Positions 34,347 to 42,977 of a stretch of DNA of 64,000 nt are shown here, piece by piece. Under the pieces are notes generated by a model. The model was given only the letters and a program-made list of their open reading frames with translations, had not been told where the DNA came from and did not search any database. Numbering within the stretch: the stretch's first letter is position 1; every line of letters begins with the position of its first letter. The position numbers and the translations under genes are program-made. Source of the stretch: DAISJM01 sp036821485 (GTDB taxonomy: Bacteria > Verrucomicrobiota > Kiritimatiellia > CAIQIC01 > JAGNIJ01). The stretch covers positions 5,334 through 69,333 of the forward strand of contig DAISJM010000014.1 of assembly GCA_036821485.1 (NCBI GenBank). Reading direction: 5' to 3'.

Positions 34347-35101
34347 GGATTCGCGAGACTATACCCGTATTTGGTGAACTCGTCCTTCCCGGCTCCATTC
34401 CTGAGGAAGTCGAGAAAGTCCCGCGCGAGCGCTGCGTCCAAGCCGTCCTTCACGATCCCTGCCGGATAGACGATCGGGTCATGATCTGCCGCATCGACTT
34501 CAAAACACCTCTCCACATTTTCGCTGCTCAGTGCATCCGTTGTGAAGACAATACCCGCATCCACTTCGCCGCGCTCCACCAGCATCAGTGCGGCGCGGAC
34601 GTTCAGCGCAAAGACGAGTCGACCCTGCAGCCCTTCCCACAAACCACGGCGCTCCAGAAACTGCTTCGCGTACGCACCCGCCGGCACGTTCGCCGGATCG
34701 CCAATCGCCACGCGCGATGCAGAAGCAATATCCGCAGGCTTCGCGATCGTCATCTTGGCGCTGCGCGGTCGAATTACGCTGAGATGATTCGCAAAGAGGT
34801 TCTCCCTCGATCCCTCTGCGATGCGTCCATCCTTCTCCAGAAAATCCATCCACTCCTGGTTGGCGGAAATAAAAAGGTCAGCGGGTGCCCCGTTGGCAAT
34901 CTGTTTCGCGAGCATGCCGGACGCACCGAAGCTGCACCGCACAGGGCGCACGGCCTGCAGTTCGTACAGCTTCACCGCGCGCTGCATCGGCTCCGTCAGG
35001 CTCGCCGCCGCAAAGACCGTGAACGGCCGTTTCGCCGGCTCCTCCGCCCCCACCCCCATTGCCACCAACACGACCGCTGCGGCTACCCAGAACCTATTCA
35101 T
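34343..35101 (-). CDS. modA: Molybdate-binding periplasmic protein ModA
   Basis: 252 residues with signal peptide (MNRFWVAAAVVLVAMGVGAE). FAAASLTEPMQRA, FGASGMLAKQIANGAPADLFISAN and the later IVYPAGIVKDG follow the ModA pattern; Ser residues in AASLT and FGASG are the oxyanion ligands. AGGAGG stands upstream of the ATG at 35101. Captures molybdate or tungstate for ModBC. First gene of modABC. Confidence 0.92.
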   Translation of the reverse strand: MNRFWVAAAVVLVAMGVGAEEPAKRPFTVFAAASLTEPMQRAVKLYELQAVRPVRCSFGASGMLAKQIANGAPADLFISANQEWMDFLEKDGRIAEGSRENLFANHLSVIRPRSAKMTIAKPADIASASRVAIGDPANVPAGAYAKQFLERRGLWEGLQGRLVFALNVRAALMLVERGEVDAGIVFTTDALSSENVERCFEVDAADHDPIVYPAGIVKDGLDAALARDFLDFLRNGAGKDEFTKYGYSLANP

Positions 35102-35299
35102 CACAGAAGACCTCCTCGCAACGCATTCTACGAACGTCGCCTGCAGAATTCGAGCGCTCATCCAGTCCGCTGCCACCCCTCACACTCATCCTTCCTTCCA
35201 GAACCAGCGAATATCCATTTCACCCTTGTATACCAGGCCTTTTCTCCATTTCATGGGAACGGTCCCTATTTGCGCTTGCCAAGCTGGTTGGAAAAAGGC

Positions 35300-37183
35300 A
35301 TGCTCGCGCCCATGTTGTCTAAATCTTTCACCCGTCGGATCCTGTTGCCCCTGCTGGCCGCCTTGGCGCTGACCTCCTGCGTCCGCCTCCCGGCGCCCAA
35401 GCAGCAGCCTCTCTCCTTCCTCCGCGTCAAAGAAGGAATCACCGTCAATGAATCCGGCAGCCCTGTCGTCCTCAAAGGCTGCAATGCCGGAAACTGGTTC
35501 CTCCTAGAGATGTGGATGCTCGACTTCTACGAGGTTCGCGATCAGGCCCGCTTCGAATCCACCCTCGAGGGACGTTTCGGCCGCGAGAAGAAAGACCGGC
35601 TGATGGAGCTCTTCCGCGAGAATTGGATAACTCCGCGCGACTTCGAGCTCATCCGCTCCTTCGGCTTCAACGTCGTCCGTCTCCCCATCAACTACACGCT
35701 GCTGATGGATGACGACCGGCCCTACGAGCTGAAGGCCGACGGACTCCGCTGGCTCGACCGCGCCGTCGAGCTTGCCGCGCAGCAGGGCATGTACACCATC
35801 CTCGACCTTCACGGCGCGCCCGGCCGCCAAAGCACCGATCACACGACCGGCCACGAGGACCAGAACAAGCTGTGGGACAGCCCCGAAAACCGCAAGCAGT
35901 TCGTCTGGCTCTGGTCGCAACTCGCATTTCACTATCGCGACAATCCCGCGGTCGCCGGATACGATCTCGTGAACGAGCCCTTCGGCGATTACAAGACCAG
36001 CAACCACACCGCCGACATGGTGTCGCTGTTGGAGGAAACCTATGCCGCCGTCCGCAAGGTCGACACGCGACACATCATCATCATGGCCGGCACACGCGAT
36101 GGCCTCGCCTTTTACGGCGCACCCGCCGACCACGGCTGGGACAATGTGATGTATACCGAGCACTACTACCCCGCCGTCTACTCCGGACCCGGCCTCGCCG
36201 AACACAGTCGCCACATCAACCGGAACATCCCCGCGATCGCAGAACAAATGCGGAAAATCCAGGTTCCGCTTCTCGTTGGCGAGTTCAACGTCGTCTTCAA
36301 TGCCTCCGGCGGCGCCACGCTGATGCGCCAGTATTTCGATCTCTACGCCTCGCACGGCTGGTGGGCCACCATGTGGAGCTACAAGATCATCTCCACCAAG
36401 GGCGGCTTCAATCGCGACAACTGGTACCTTGTGACCAACCGCGACCCCGCCCCGCCCTTCTCGCTCAAGACCTCCACTTACGAGGAAATCGAAACCTTCT
36501 TCCGCTGGCTCGGGTCCATGGACTACGCCGTGAACGAGCCGCTGCGTGCCGCCCTCACCACCAACACCCCCGCACGCATTCTGATCGATGATCCGCCGCC
36601 ACCCATGACCGCCCCGTTCAGCGATCCGCTCACCGGCGGCTGGCAGGGCACCGACATCGCCGGCTCCCTCGCCGGCGGACAGCGCGTCCTTGACGGGGCT
36701 TCGATGGATATCTACGGCGGCGGCGCCGACCTGTGGAACGCGAACGACCAGTTCTACTTCGTCTGGCAGAAGCCCGGCGACAACTTCACGCTCTCCACGA
36801 CCATCAACGACCTCGATGAGGTGAACACGTACGCCAAGGCCGGCATCATGGTCCGCGCGGGGCTCGAGCCCGATGCGCCGCTCATCCTCCTCCACGTGTT
36901 CCCCAGCGCACAGATCAGCGTCGGCGTCCGCAAGGAACGCGGCGCGCAGATGGAGGAAATCAAATTCCCCGTGCGCGAATTCCCCGTGCGGCTCCGCCTC
37001 GCAAAATCCGGGGCGCAGGTGACCGCCTCGTACGCTGTCGGCGCCGAGGACTGGCGCGATGCCGGCACCTTCACTTTCGACTGGCTCAACGCGGACTGTT
37101 ACACGGGCATGGCCGTGCTGAGCCACGACAACAGGTATCTTGCCCGTGCACAATTCAGGGACATCACCCTCAACAAGGAGTAG
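35300..37183 (+). CDS. GH5-family glucanase lipoprotein with C-terminal lectin-like domain
   Basis: 627 residues. Lipobox LALTSC (Cys27). Residues about 50-420 form a TIM barrel close to exo-beta-1,3-glucanases: NVVRLPINY, ILDLHGAPGRQS, DLVNEPFG with acid/base E226 and LLVGEFNVVF with nucleophile E328. A linker near 435-450 leads to a 180-residue module (DQFYFVWQKPGDNF, AKAGIMVRAGL) of the DUF1349/concanavalin-like type, probably glycan-binding. Two ATGs (35300, 35312) are possible. The next gene is 6 bp away, so they are co-transcribed. Confidence 0.85.
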   Translation: MLAPMLSKSFTRRILLPLLAALALTSCVRLPAPKQQPLSFLRVKEGITVNESGSPVVLKGCNAGNWFLLEMWMLDFYEVRDQARFESTLEGRFGREKKDRLMELFRENWITPRDFELIRSFGFNVVRLPINYTLLMDDDRPYELKADGLRWLDRAVELAAQQGMYTILDLHGAPGRQSTDHTTGHEDQNKLWDSPENRKQFVWLWSQLAFHYRDNPAVAGYDLVNEPFGDYKTSNHTADMVSLLEETYAAVRKVDTRHIIIMAGTRDGLAFYGAPADHGWDNVMYTEHYYPAVYSGPGLAEHSRHINRNIPAIAEQMRKIQVPLLVGEFNVVFNASGGATLMRQYFDLYASHGWWATMWSYKIISTKGGFNRDNWYLVTNRDPAPPFSLKTSTYEEIETFFRWLGSMDYAVNEPLRAALTTNTPARILIDDPPPPMTAPFSDPLTGGWQGTDIAGSLAGGQRVLDGASMDIYGGGADLWNANDQFYFVWQKPGDNFTLSTTINDLDEVNTYAKAGIMVRAGLEPDAPLILLHVFPSAQISVGVRKERGAQMEEIKFPVREFPVRLRLAKSGAQVTASYAVGAEDWRDAGTFTFDWLNADCYTGMAVLSHDNRYLARAQFRDITLNKE

Positions 37184-37189
37184 AGACAG

Positions 37190-37747
37190 ATGAAGAAGAT
37201 GCTGATCGTCATGGCGATTCTGGCGGGCTTCTGCGTTGCGGCGCAGGCGCAGCTTCAGAATGCCTCTTTCGAAATGGAAGGTCCGGACGGCGGCGACCGC
37301 GCGCTGAACTGGGATCGCTGGGGCGACTGGATCAATCGCGAGACCGGCTGGACCCCCGTCAAGGACGGCTCCTGCATCATCGGCTACCACCACTGGCAAA
37401 TCGAGAAGCCCGATGATTCCGGCCTCTACCAGGATGTGAAGGTTGAAGCCGGCAAGAAATATGCCTTCAGCATCTACGCCAACGCCGACGCCTCCACGGA
37501 CCGCCCGAACGCCGAGAGCGTCGAGCTCCGTCTCGAGACCACGGTGAACGATCAGCAGAGTACGCTCGCCTCGCGCGTCTTCACATTCGCCGACCTGGCC
37601 AAGGGTTCCGACTGGAGCAAGCTGCAGGTCGAAGCCGTCGCCCCAAGCGATACCCTTCGCGTACTGATCATCATCAAGCCTTTTGCGCAGGGTCCGCGTG
37701 GCGGCGCGATCAAACTGGACCTCGCCGAGCTGAGCATCGTCCCGTAA
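37190..37747 (+). CDS. Small secreted carbohydrate-binding-module-like protein
   Basis: 185 residues. Signal peptide MKKMLIVMAILAGFCVAAQA, then LQNASFEMEGPDG, the usual opening of CBM4/9/22-type beta-sandwiches, with GLYQDVKVEAGKKYAFSIYA in the middle and IKLDLAELSIVP at the end. No catalytic domain. Co-transcribed with the GH5 lipoprotein; probably a free or surface-associated glycan-binding partner. A terminator follows directly. Confidence 0.75.
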   Translation: MKKMLIVMAILAGFCVAAQAQLQNASFEMEGPDGGDRALNWDRWGDWINRETGWTPVKDGSCIIGYHHWQIEKPDDSGLYQDVKVEAGKKYAFSIYANADASTDRPNAESVELRLETTVNDQQSTLASRVFTFADLAKGSDWSKLQVEAVAPSDTLRVLIIIKPFAQGPRGGAIKLDLAELSIVP

Positions 37748-37772
37748 GCACGACGCTCATCAAAGCCTTTGC

Positions 37773-37803
37773 ACCGGCGGCCCCTTCGGGCCGCCGGTTT
37801 TTT
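37773..37803 (+). terminator. Rho-independent terminator after the GH5-CBM operon
   Basis: ACCGGCGGCCC and GGGCCGCCGGT pair around a CTTC-type loop, followed by a run of six T. A textbook intrinsic terminator 25 bp after the stop codon. Confidence 0.92.
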
Positions 37804-37868
37804 CTACTGACCGCCGTGCATACCTGCCTGTAAGATCGCGCACGGAGTCACCCTCGGAGCGTTCAGAC

Positions 37869-38984
37869 ATGAGCAAGTCCAGTCTCGACCCGAGCCAGTC
37901 CGTGCCCTTGTACCTTCAATGCGCCAACGCATTGCGCAAGGCGATCCGCGGCGGCAAGTACCGGCCCGGTGATTTTCTTCCGCCCGAACGGGACCTGAGC
38001 CGCCAATTCGGCGTCACCCGGATCACGTTGCGTAAGGCCCTCGCGGGCCTGGCTGCTGAAGGCCTCGTGGAAAATGTTCCGGGTGCCGGCAACCGCGTTG
38101 CCGCCGGCCAACCCCGCGAAACAAGCAGCCGCATCATCACCTGCGCCATGCTACGACAGGCCGGACTCCCCATGCTGAGTCCGTACTACGCAGAACTGTT
38201 CGAGGGCATTCAGGATGAAGCCGCCGCGCGCCGGTACGATGTCGTCTTCGCCGCCGCATCCCTCGACTCGCTTTGGTTGAACAATCGTCCGCGGCCGTCA
38301 CCCCGAATCCCCGGCGGCATCCGCACGCTCGGTGCGTTGCTCGTCGGCGGCCTCACCGATGAGCTCGCTCTTGCTTACCGAAAGAAGGGCTTGCCCGTTG
38401 TCCTCGTCGACAAGCCGTCACCCGGCCCGGAGTTTCCGTCCATCATCCCCGACAACGCGCAGGGCGCATATCTCGTCACGCGCCACCTGCTGGAACTCGG
38501 CCACCGACGGCTTGCCTTCCTCGGAGCGCCGCCGGACCCCGTTTCGCAGGCGCGCTTCTCCGGCTTCCGCAAGGCGCTCGACGAAGCCGGCGTTGCCTTC
38601 GACGCGAAGGATCACATCGATGCGGGCTACACGTCCGACCTCGCGTCCTCCGCGCTGAAGCGTTACCTCGCGCGCCACGCGCGGACGTTGCCGACCGCCA
38701 TCGTGGCGATCAACGACGAGGCGGCCATCGGCGCCCTGCAGGCACTTCGCGCCGCCCGGCTGCGGGTGCCCGACGATGTTTCGGTGACAGGGTTCGACGA
38801 TATTCCCTGGGCGCTGCACAGCGTGCCGCCACTCACCACGATGAAAGTTCCTCGCAGGGAAATGGGTCGCGTGGCAGCGCAAACCTTGATCGCACAGATT
38901 GAATCGCCGCACACAACGCCGATCCGGCTCGTCCTCCAAACGGACCTCATCGTGCGAGCTTCCACCGCCGCACCGAAACGCTGA
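37869..38984 (+). CDS. GntR-LacI transcriptional regulator (AraR-like)
   Basis: 371 residues. A GntR winged helix (about 12-78: LRKAIRGGKYRPGDFLPPERDLSRQ..., TLRKALAGLAAEGLVENVPGAG) is joined to a LacI/GalR sugar-binding domain (about 90-365: YYAELFEGIQDEAAARRYDV, LVDKPSPGPEFPSI, RHLLELGHRRLAFLG, AIVAINDEAAIGALQALR, VSVTGFDDIPWA). This architecture is that of AraR-type repressors released by a sugar. Between the GH5 operon and the PF10091 gene, so it probably controls part of this glycan region. Confidence 0.9.
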   Translation: MSKSSLDPSQSVPLYLQCANALRKAIRGGKYRPGDFLPPERDLSRQFGVTRITLRKALAGLAAEGLVENVPGAGNRVAAGQPRETSSRIITCAMLRQAGLPMLSPYYAELFEGIQDEAAARRYDVVFAAASLDSLWLNNRPRPSPRIPGGIRTLGALLVGGLTDELALAYRKKGLPVVLVDKPSPGPEFPSIIPDNAQGAYLVTRHLLELGHRRLAFLGAPPDPVSQARFSGFRKALDEAGVAFDAKDHIDAGYTSDLASSALKRYLARHARTLPTAIVAINDEAAIGALQALRAARLRVPDDVSVTGFDDIPWALHSVPPLTTMKVPRREMGRVAAQTLIAQIESPHTTPIRLVLQTDLIVRASTAAPKR

Positions 38985-38996
38985 CCCCGCGCACCG

Positions 38997-41900
38997 CTAT
39001 CGGTGCACATCGATGCGGTAGATGATCATCGGGTTGTCCCGACTGACAGCGTCGGTCCAGACGTTCATCGTCGGCGTGGAAGGAATCCCGGAGGTCAGCA
39101 GCCAGAGATCAGAGGTCAGAAGATTCGTGATGGCGTAAATGTTGTATACACGGCCGGTGGTGGACGGCCAGCGGACCACTTTTCCAACCCTTGGAGAATC
39201 CTCGTCCAGAATTTCCAAGCATTGGAAAATCGAGTCCTCCGCGTTCGCGTCCGTCCCCGCGATCCACTCTTCGCGATCGTTGGAGCCGTCTCCATCCGTG
39301 TCCGCCTTCGTCGGATCCGTCACCTGGCCGTAGGTTCCAAATTGCACTTCGTCGCCATCGCTGATTCCATCGCCATCCGAGTCCGGCGTTCCGATGCCCG
39401 TGCCCATCACGCCTTCCTCGCGGTCGCTCAACCCGTCGCCGTCACCGTCCAGCGCAAATCCTTCGGGTCCCGCCGGCCCGATGTAGAAGCAGTCGAGGTT
39501 GATCGCCTGCCCGCCGCCCGGCACCGCCAACCGCACCGCGTGGGAACTGCCATCGAGTTCACCCACGTAGGCCGACGCCCGGTCGAAATCAGCCACCGCG
39601 CTGCCCCAGCCGCGTGTGCCCGCACAAGAGAGCGACGCGCGATGCACGCCGTCCACGTACACATCCACCACGCGCCCGCTCGGTGCGTAGAGCGCATACC
39701 AAAGGTGGAACCACGCGCCGGTCTGGCTGCCGCAATCAACCTTGTTGTAGACCGCCTCGGACGCGGCCGACGCGCCCCACGAATTCCCCAGCACCTCGCC
39801 ACCTGACGCAACGGTCTTCACATCCGGGCCCGAACTGCCCACCTGCGAATCGTAGTCTTCGCATTCGCGGAACGCCTCTCCCACGCCCAGGAGATACCAC
39901 GCATCCATGTTCACCGGCGCGTCATAGCCGTTGGCCACAAAGGTCAGTTTGTGCGCGCCGCTCGTAAGCGACGGCATGACGACGGTCGCCCAACTGAAGT
40001 GATTCGTGTTAGTGCCCCAACCGCCGGTGTTCGTACAGGTGATGGATCCGATGTTGGCGTCATCCCACCGCACCTCGAACGCGCGACCATCACCAGCCGC
40101 ACACGCATAGCGCAGGAATAACGTCGGGGTGGACAGCACGCTGTCCAAGTAGAACTCATAATCCGCGTAATTGCCACCGTTCATACCCCAACCGTTGCCC
40201 AGCACCTCGCCGGCTGACGCCGCCGCCTTGTAGTCCGGATCGCCCGCCCCGGATTCCCGCGTGTAGGCCTCCGCTTCCCTCCAGTGGTCGTTCACCAATA
40301 TCGATCGTTGGCCGGGGATAAAGGAGATATCCGCAAGCTGGATGTCGTTCGAGGTCTCATGCGTGATGGTGATCTGCCGCAGGGCGTTGACGCTGACGTT
40401 GGTGAAATCGCTGAACGGCAGAATCACGCGCGACCACGAGGTGGCCACTGAGCCGCCGGAAAGAAACAAATCCGCGTCGAGTTTCCGTTCCCGATCGCTG
40501 GAATCCTTCAGCCCGATCAGAACCTGCTCGCCGCCGACCTTGCCACGAATCCAAAAACTCAGCCCCCAATACGCGCTGACATCGCGATCCGCACAATCAA
40601 TGTAGTGACCGCCCCACGGCGAGGTGACATAGGATCGGCGCACCCACTCGAGCGTCCCGGCAGGGCCATTGGTGTACACGAAGGCAAAGGACTGCGGCGT
40701 ACCGCCACCCCAGTAGTTGTCTCCCGAGCCGCCCAGCGTGTTGGGATTCACCCCGTTGTTCCAGTCGAGATCGAAATGTCCTCCGACGGCCTTCTTCTCA
40801 AGCGTAAACGGGCTGGAATGCTGTGGCTCGGCGTTGTCGAACGCCTGGATCGCGTAGCGGACCTCCTGCCCGACGCCGATGGCGACATTCGTGTCCTCCC
40901 ACACACCGAGATAGGCGGGCACGATCGTCGAACTTGCGCGGACAAAACCGCTGGTCGAGGTATAGCGACGCCACACGTGATAGCCGAGGACGTCGCGCTC
41001 CATATTCGACGGGCTCCACGAAACCCGTGCCCGGTTCTCTGCCATCGCGACGCCAAATGAATTCGTCGGCATGACTGGCGGAATCGTGTCGCTGGTGAAG
41101 GCCAGCGAATCCAACTCGATGGTCCCACCACCCTCGTTGAGAAATGCGAAGGAGACGAGGGCCAGACTCCCGGGCCAGACATCGTTGGTCACGTTGCCTG
41201 TCAGGCAAAACCGCTCGATGGGAATCCGGATTTCCATCCAGTTCGTGGGCGCCACTCCACCCGCGAAATCGGCCAGCGACACTTTGTTCTCGCGGCCAAA
41301 CTGATCCTTCAGGCCCACATCAACGGCAAGCCCTGCGCTGGAACACTTCGTCCAGAATGAGAGTTGCGCCTGGCCACGCTGATCGCTGTTGTTCAGATCA
41401 ATCCACCCGCCCTCGTTGGAGTTGTCGGCCACGATGCGTACGATCTCATCACCCACGTACGCATTGGTGAAGTCGGCAACCTCGAACGAAACGTTCACAG
41501 GTGTCGCATCGTTCTCCCAGTGCCCGACGGAGCCACCGAATTCGTTGACGCCGTTGGTGAAAGTGGCGCGATTGACGTTCTGGGGCGCGCCGAATCCGAT
41601 CGTGTACATACCGGTGGCGATGTACGGATTCTGCATGAACCAACGCCACGTCGTGCCGAGCTTGTAGTTCTCCAGCAGCAGTACGTTCGGGCCATAGTCG
41701 ATCGCCGCGTTGATGCCGTGGAAATGATTGCTGACGCCGGAGTCGGAGTAGTACCGCCAAGGCCTGCCCTTGTTCATGCAGTTGAGCCAGCCGTACGGCT
41801 CGCTCCAGACCGGACGCTCGCCAACGGACATGTCCCATCCGTTGATGTAGTACTTCTCGAAGATGTTCTTCATGCAGGCCATGGTCTCCGTGCCGGCATA

Positions 41901-42929
41901 GATCATGGCCCCAGGCAACCCGATGGGCGTGATCGATCCGCTGTCCGAAGCGTGCTCCTCGTCGTAGTAGGAGCCAAGCCAGAGCGGCCACGGCGCCATC
42001 TGGCGATAACCATCCGACGAACCCGCCGCGGTCCAACCCCAACAGTTCGAACCGAGCATGTCGTACTTCGCCGGGTCGGCGTCATGCAGTTCAATCGCGC
42101 GCTGCCGTTGATAGAGAATGCTGTCGCGCGCAATCTCCGCGTGGTTGCGACCGCGACCATCCCAGCGGAAACGGAAGTCAATCCACGCGTGCGGATACTG
42201 CCAGAAGTAGAGTTGCAGCGTCCGCGGATATGGCTCGTCATAAGATTCCCACATTACGCGCGCCTCACTGCCTTTCGCAAAGGCGGGGGCGGCTGCCGAT
42301 TCCACGACAGCCAGCAGGTTCTCGCTGTAGCCAAAATTGTAGTCGCTGTTCGGACGCCACGACCACGTGGTCTCGCTGTAGAGCTTGTGCGCGAGATCCC
42401 CTGCCTCGGTGCCCTTGAAGTACTCGCTGACAAAAATGCAGCCACCCATGAACAGGGAGTGATCGAGCAGCGACAGTCCATCGTCCATGTAGAACCGCGT
42501 GCCCGCCATGTTCGTTCCGCTGTCTTCAATCCAGTAGGTGTGCCACGTCCACCCATTCACACGCTCGCCAACCAACGCATTGGTCGACAGCATCCCGTTG
42601 AACAGCTTCAGTTGGGAGAGCACTTGTTCATAGGCGTTGGAATAAGGAATCCAGCCGCGGTAATGACCGAGACAAATCGCGGTCAGCTCAAAGCCGATGC
42701 CCGCCACACTGGAGTACGAGGGGTAGTTATAGAGGCTGTCGTAATAGGCCGTGTCGTTAAGGAGGTCGTAAGGCCCGCGCTTCTGGTCCTGGAAGAAGCG
42801 GAAATTGGCCCGCTCAATCGACTCGAGGAATTGCCACTCGTTGGTGTCCCACGCGCCGGCCTGCAAGGGTAAGGCCATCGCCAGACACACCCCCGCCAGC
42901 CCCATTTTGATGGTCTTGTACACACGCAC
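38997..42929 (-). CDS. Secreted PF10091 (glycoamylase/GH144-like) multidomain enzyme
   Basis: 1310 residues from GTG, or 1302 from an internal ATG; signal peptide MGLAGVCLAMALPLQAGA. Residues about 25-470 follow the PF10091 pattern: FLESIERANFRFFQDQ, SSVAGIGFELTAICLGHYRGWI, ERVNGWTWHTYWIED, LLDHSLFMGG, HAWIDFRF, CWGWTAAG. That family includes GH144 endo-beta-1,2-glucanases. Next come a beta-sandwich, a fibronectin-III-like module (about 640-730), another sandwich and two carbohydrate-binding repeats that share GEVLGNxWG. Three calcium-type repeats (DGDGDGLSDREE) precede the C-terminal domain ending IIYRIDVHR. A palindrome pair is embedded near the 3' end. Confidence 0.75.
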   Translation of the reverse strand: MRVYKTIKMGLAGVCLAMALPLQAGAWDTNEWQFLESIERANFRFFQDQKRGPYDLLNDTAYYDSLYNYPSYSSVAGIGFELTAICLGHYRGWIPYSNAYEQVLSQLKLFNGMLSTNALVGERVNGWTWHTYWIEDSGTNMAGTRFYMDDGLSLLDHSLFMGGCIFVSEYFKGTEAGDLAHKLYSETTWSWRPNSDYNFGYSENLLAVVESAAAPAFAKGSEARVMWESYDEPYPRTLQLYFWQYPHAWIDFRFRWDGRGRNHAEIARDSILYQRQRAIELHDADPAKYDMLGSNCWGWTAAGSSDGYRQMAPWPLWLGSYYDEEHASDSGSITPIGLPGAMIYAGTETMACMKNIFEKYYINGWDMSVGERPVWSEPYGWLNCMNKGRPWRYYSDSGVSNHFHGINAAIDYGPNVLLLENYKLGTTWRWFMQNPYIATGMYTIGFGAPQNVNRATFTNGVNEFGGSVGHWENDATPVNVSFEVADFTNAYVGDEIVRIVADNSNEGGWIDLNNSDQRGQAQLSFWTKCSSAGLAVDVGLKDQFGRENKVSLADFAGGVAPTNWMEIRIPIERFCLTGNVTNDVWPGSLALVSFAFLNEGGGTIELDSLAFTSDTIPPVMPTNSFGVAMAENRARVSWSPSNMERDVLGYHVWRRYTSTSGFVRASSTIVPAYLGVWEDTNVAIGVGQEVRYAIQAFDNAEPQHSSPFTLEKKAVGGHFDLDWNNGVNPNTLGGSGDNYWGGGTPQSFAFVYTNGPAGTLEWVRRSYVTSPWGGHYIDCADRDVSAYWGLSFWIRGKVGGEQVLIGLKDSSDRERKLDADLFLSGGSVATSWSRVILPFSDFTNVSVNALRQITITHETSNDIQLADISFIPGQRSILVNDHWREAEAYTRESGAGDPDYKAAASAGEVLGNGWGMNGGNYADYEFYLDSVLSTPTLFLRYACAAGDGRAFEVRWDDANIGSITCTNTGGWGTNTNHFSWATVVMPSLTSGAHKLTFVANGYDAPVNMDAWYLLGVGEAFRECEDYDSQVGSSGPDVKTVASGGEVLGNSWGASAASEAVYNKVDCGSQTGAWFHLWYALYAPSGRVVDVYVDGVHRASLSCAGTRGWGSAVADFDRASAYVGELDGSSHAVRLAVPGGGQAINLDCFYIGPAGPEGFALDGDGDGLSDREEGVMGTGIGTPDSDGDGISDGDEVQFGTYGQVTDPTKADTDGDGSNDREEWIAGTDANAEDSIFQCLEILDEDSPRVGKVVRWPSTTGRVYNIYAITNLLTSDLWLLTSGIPSTPTMNVWTDAVSRDNPMIIYRIDVHR
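39181..39228. repeat. Pair of 17-bp palindromes, 31 bp apart, inside a coding sequence
   Basis: TTTCCAACCCTTGGAGA (39181-39197, one arm with a mismatch) and TTTCCAAGCATTGGAAA (39212-39228). Both lie in the last part of the PF10091 gene, where they encode IFQCLEI and PRVGKV in frame. The offset of 31 bp equals that of the intergenic pairs. Confidence 0.8.
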
Positions 42930-42977
42930 GTTCCCCCATTCCTACGGGTACCCCCGACGGGGTATGCGGTCAACCCG

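Noticed and set aside
35226..35240. TTGTATACC before the GH5 gene and similar TTGTAC words before 42929 and 46574
   Set aside because: Considered as a shared operator for the GntR-LacI regulator. The words differ in the arms, and one lies inside a coding sequence, so a chance match is likely.
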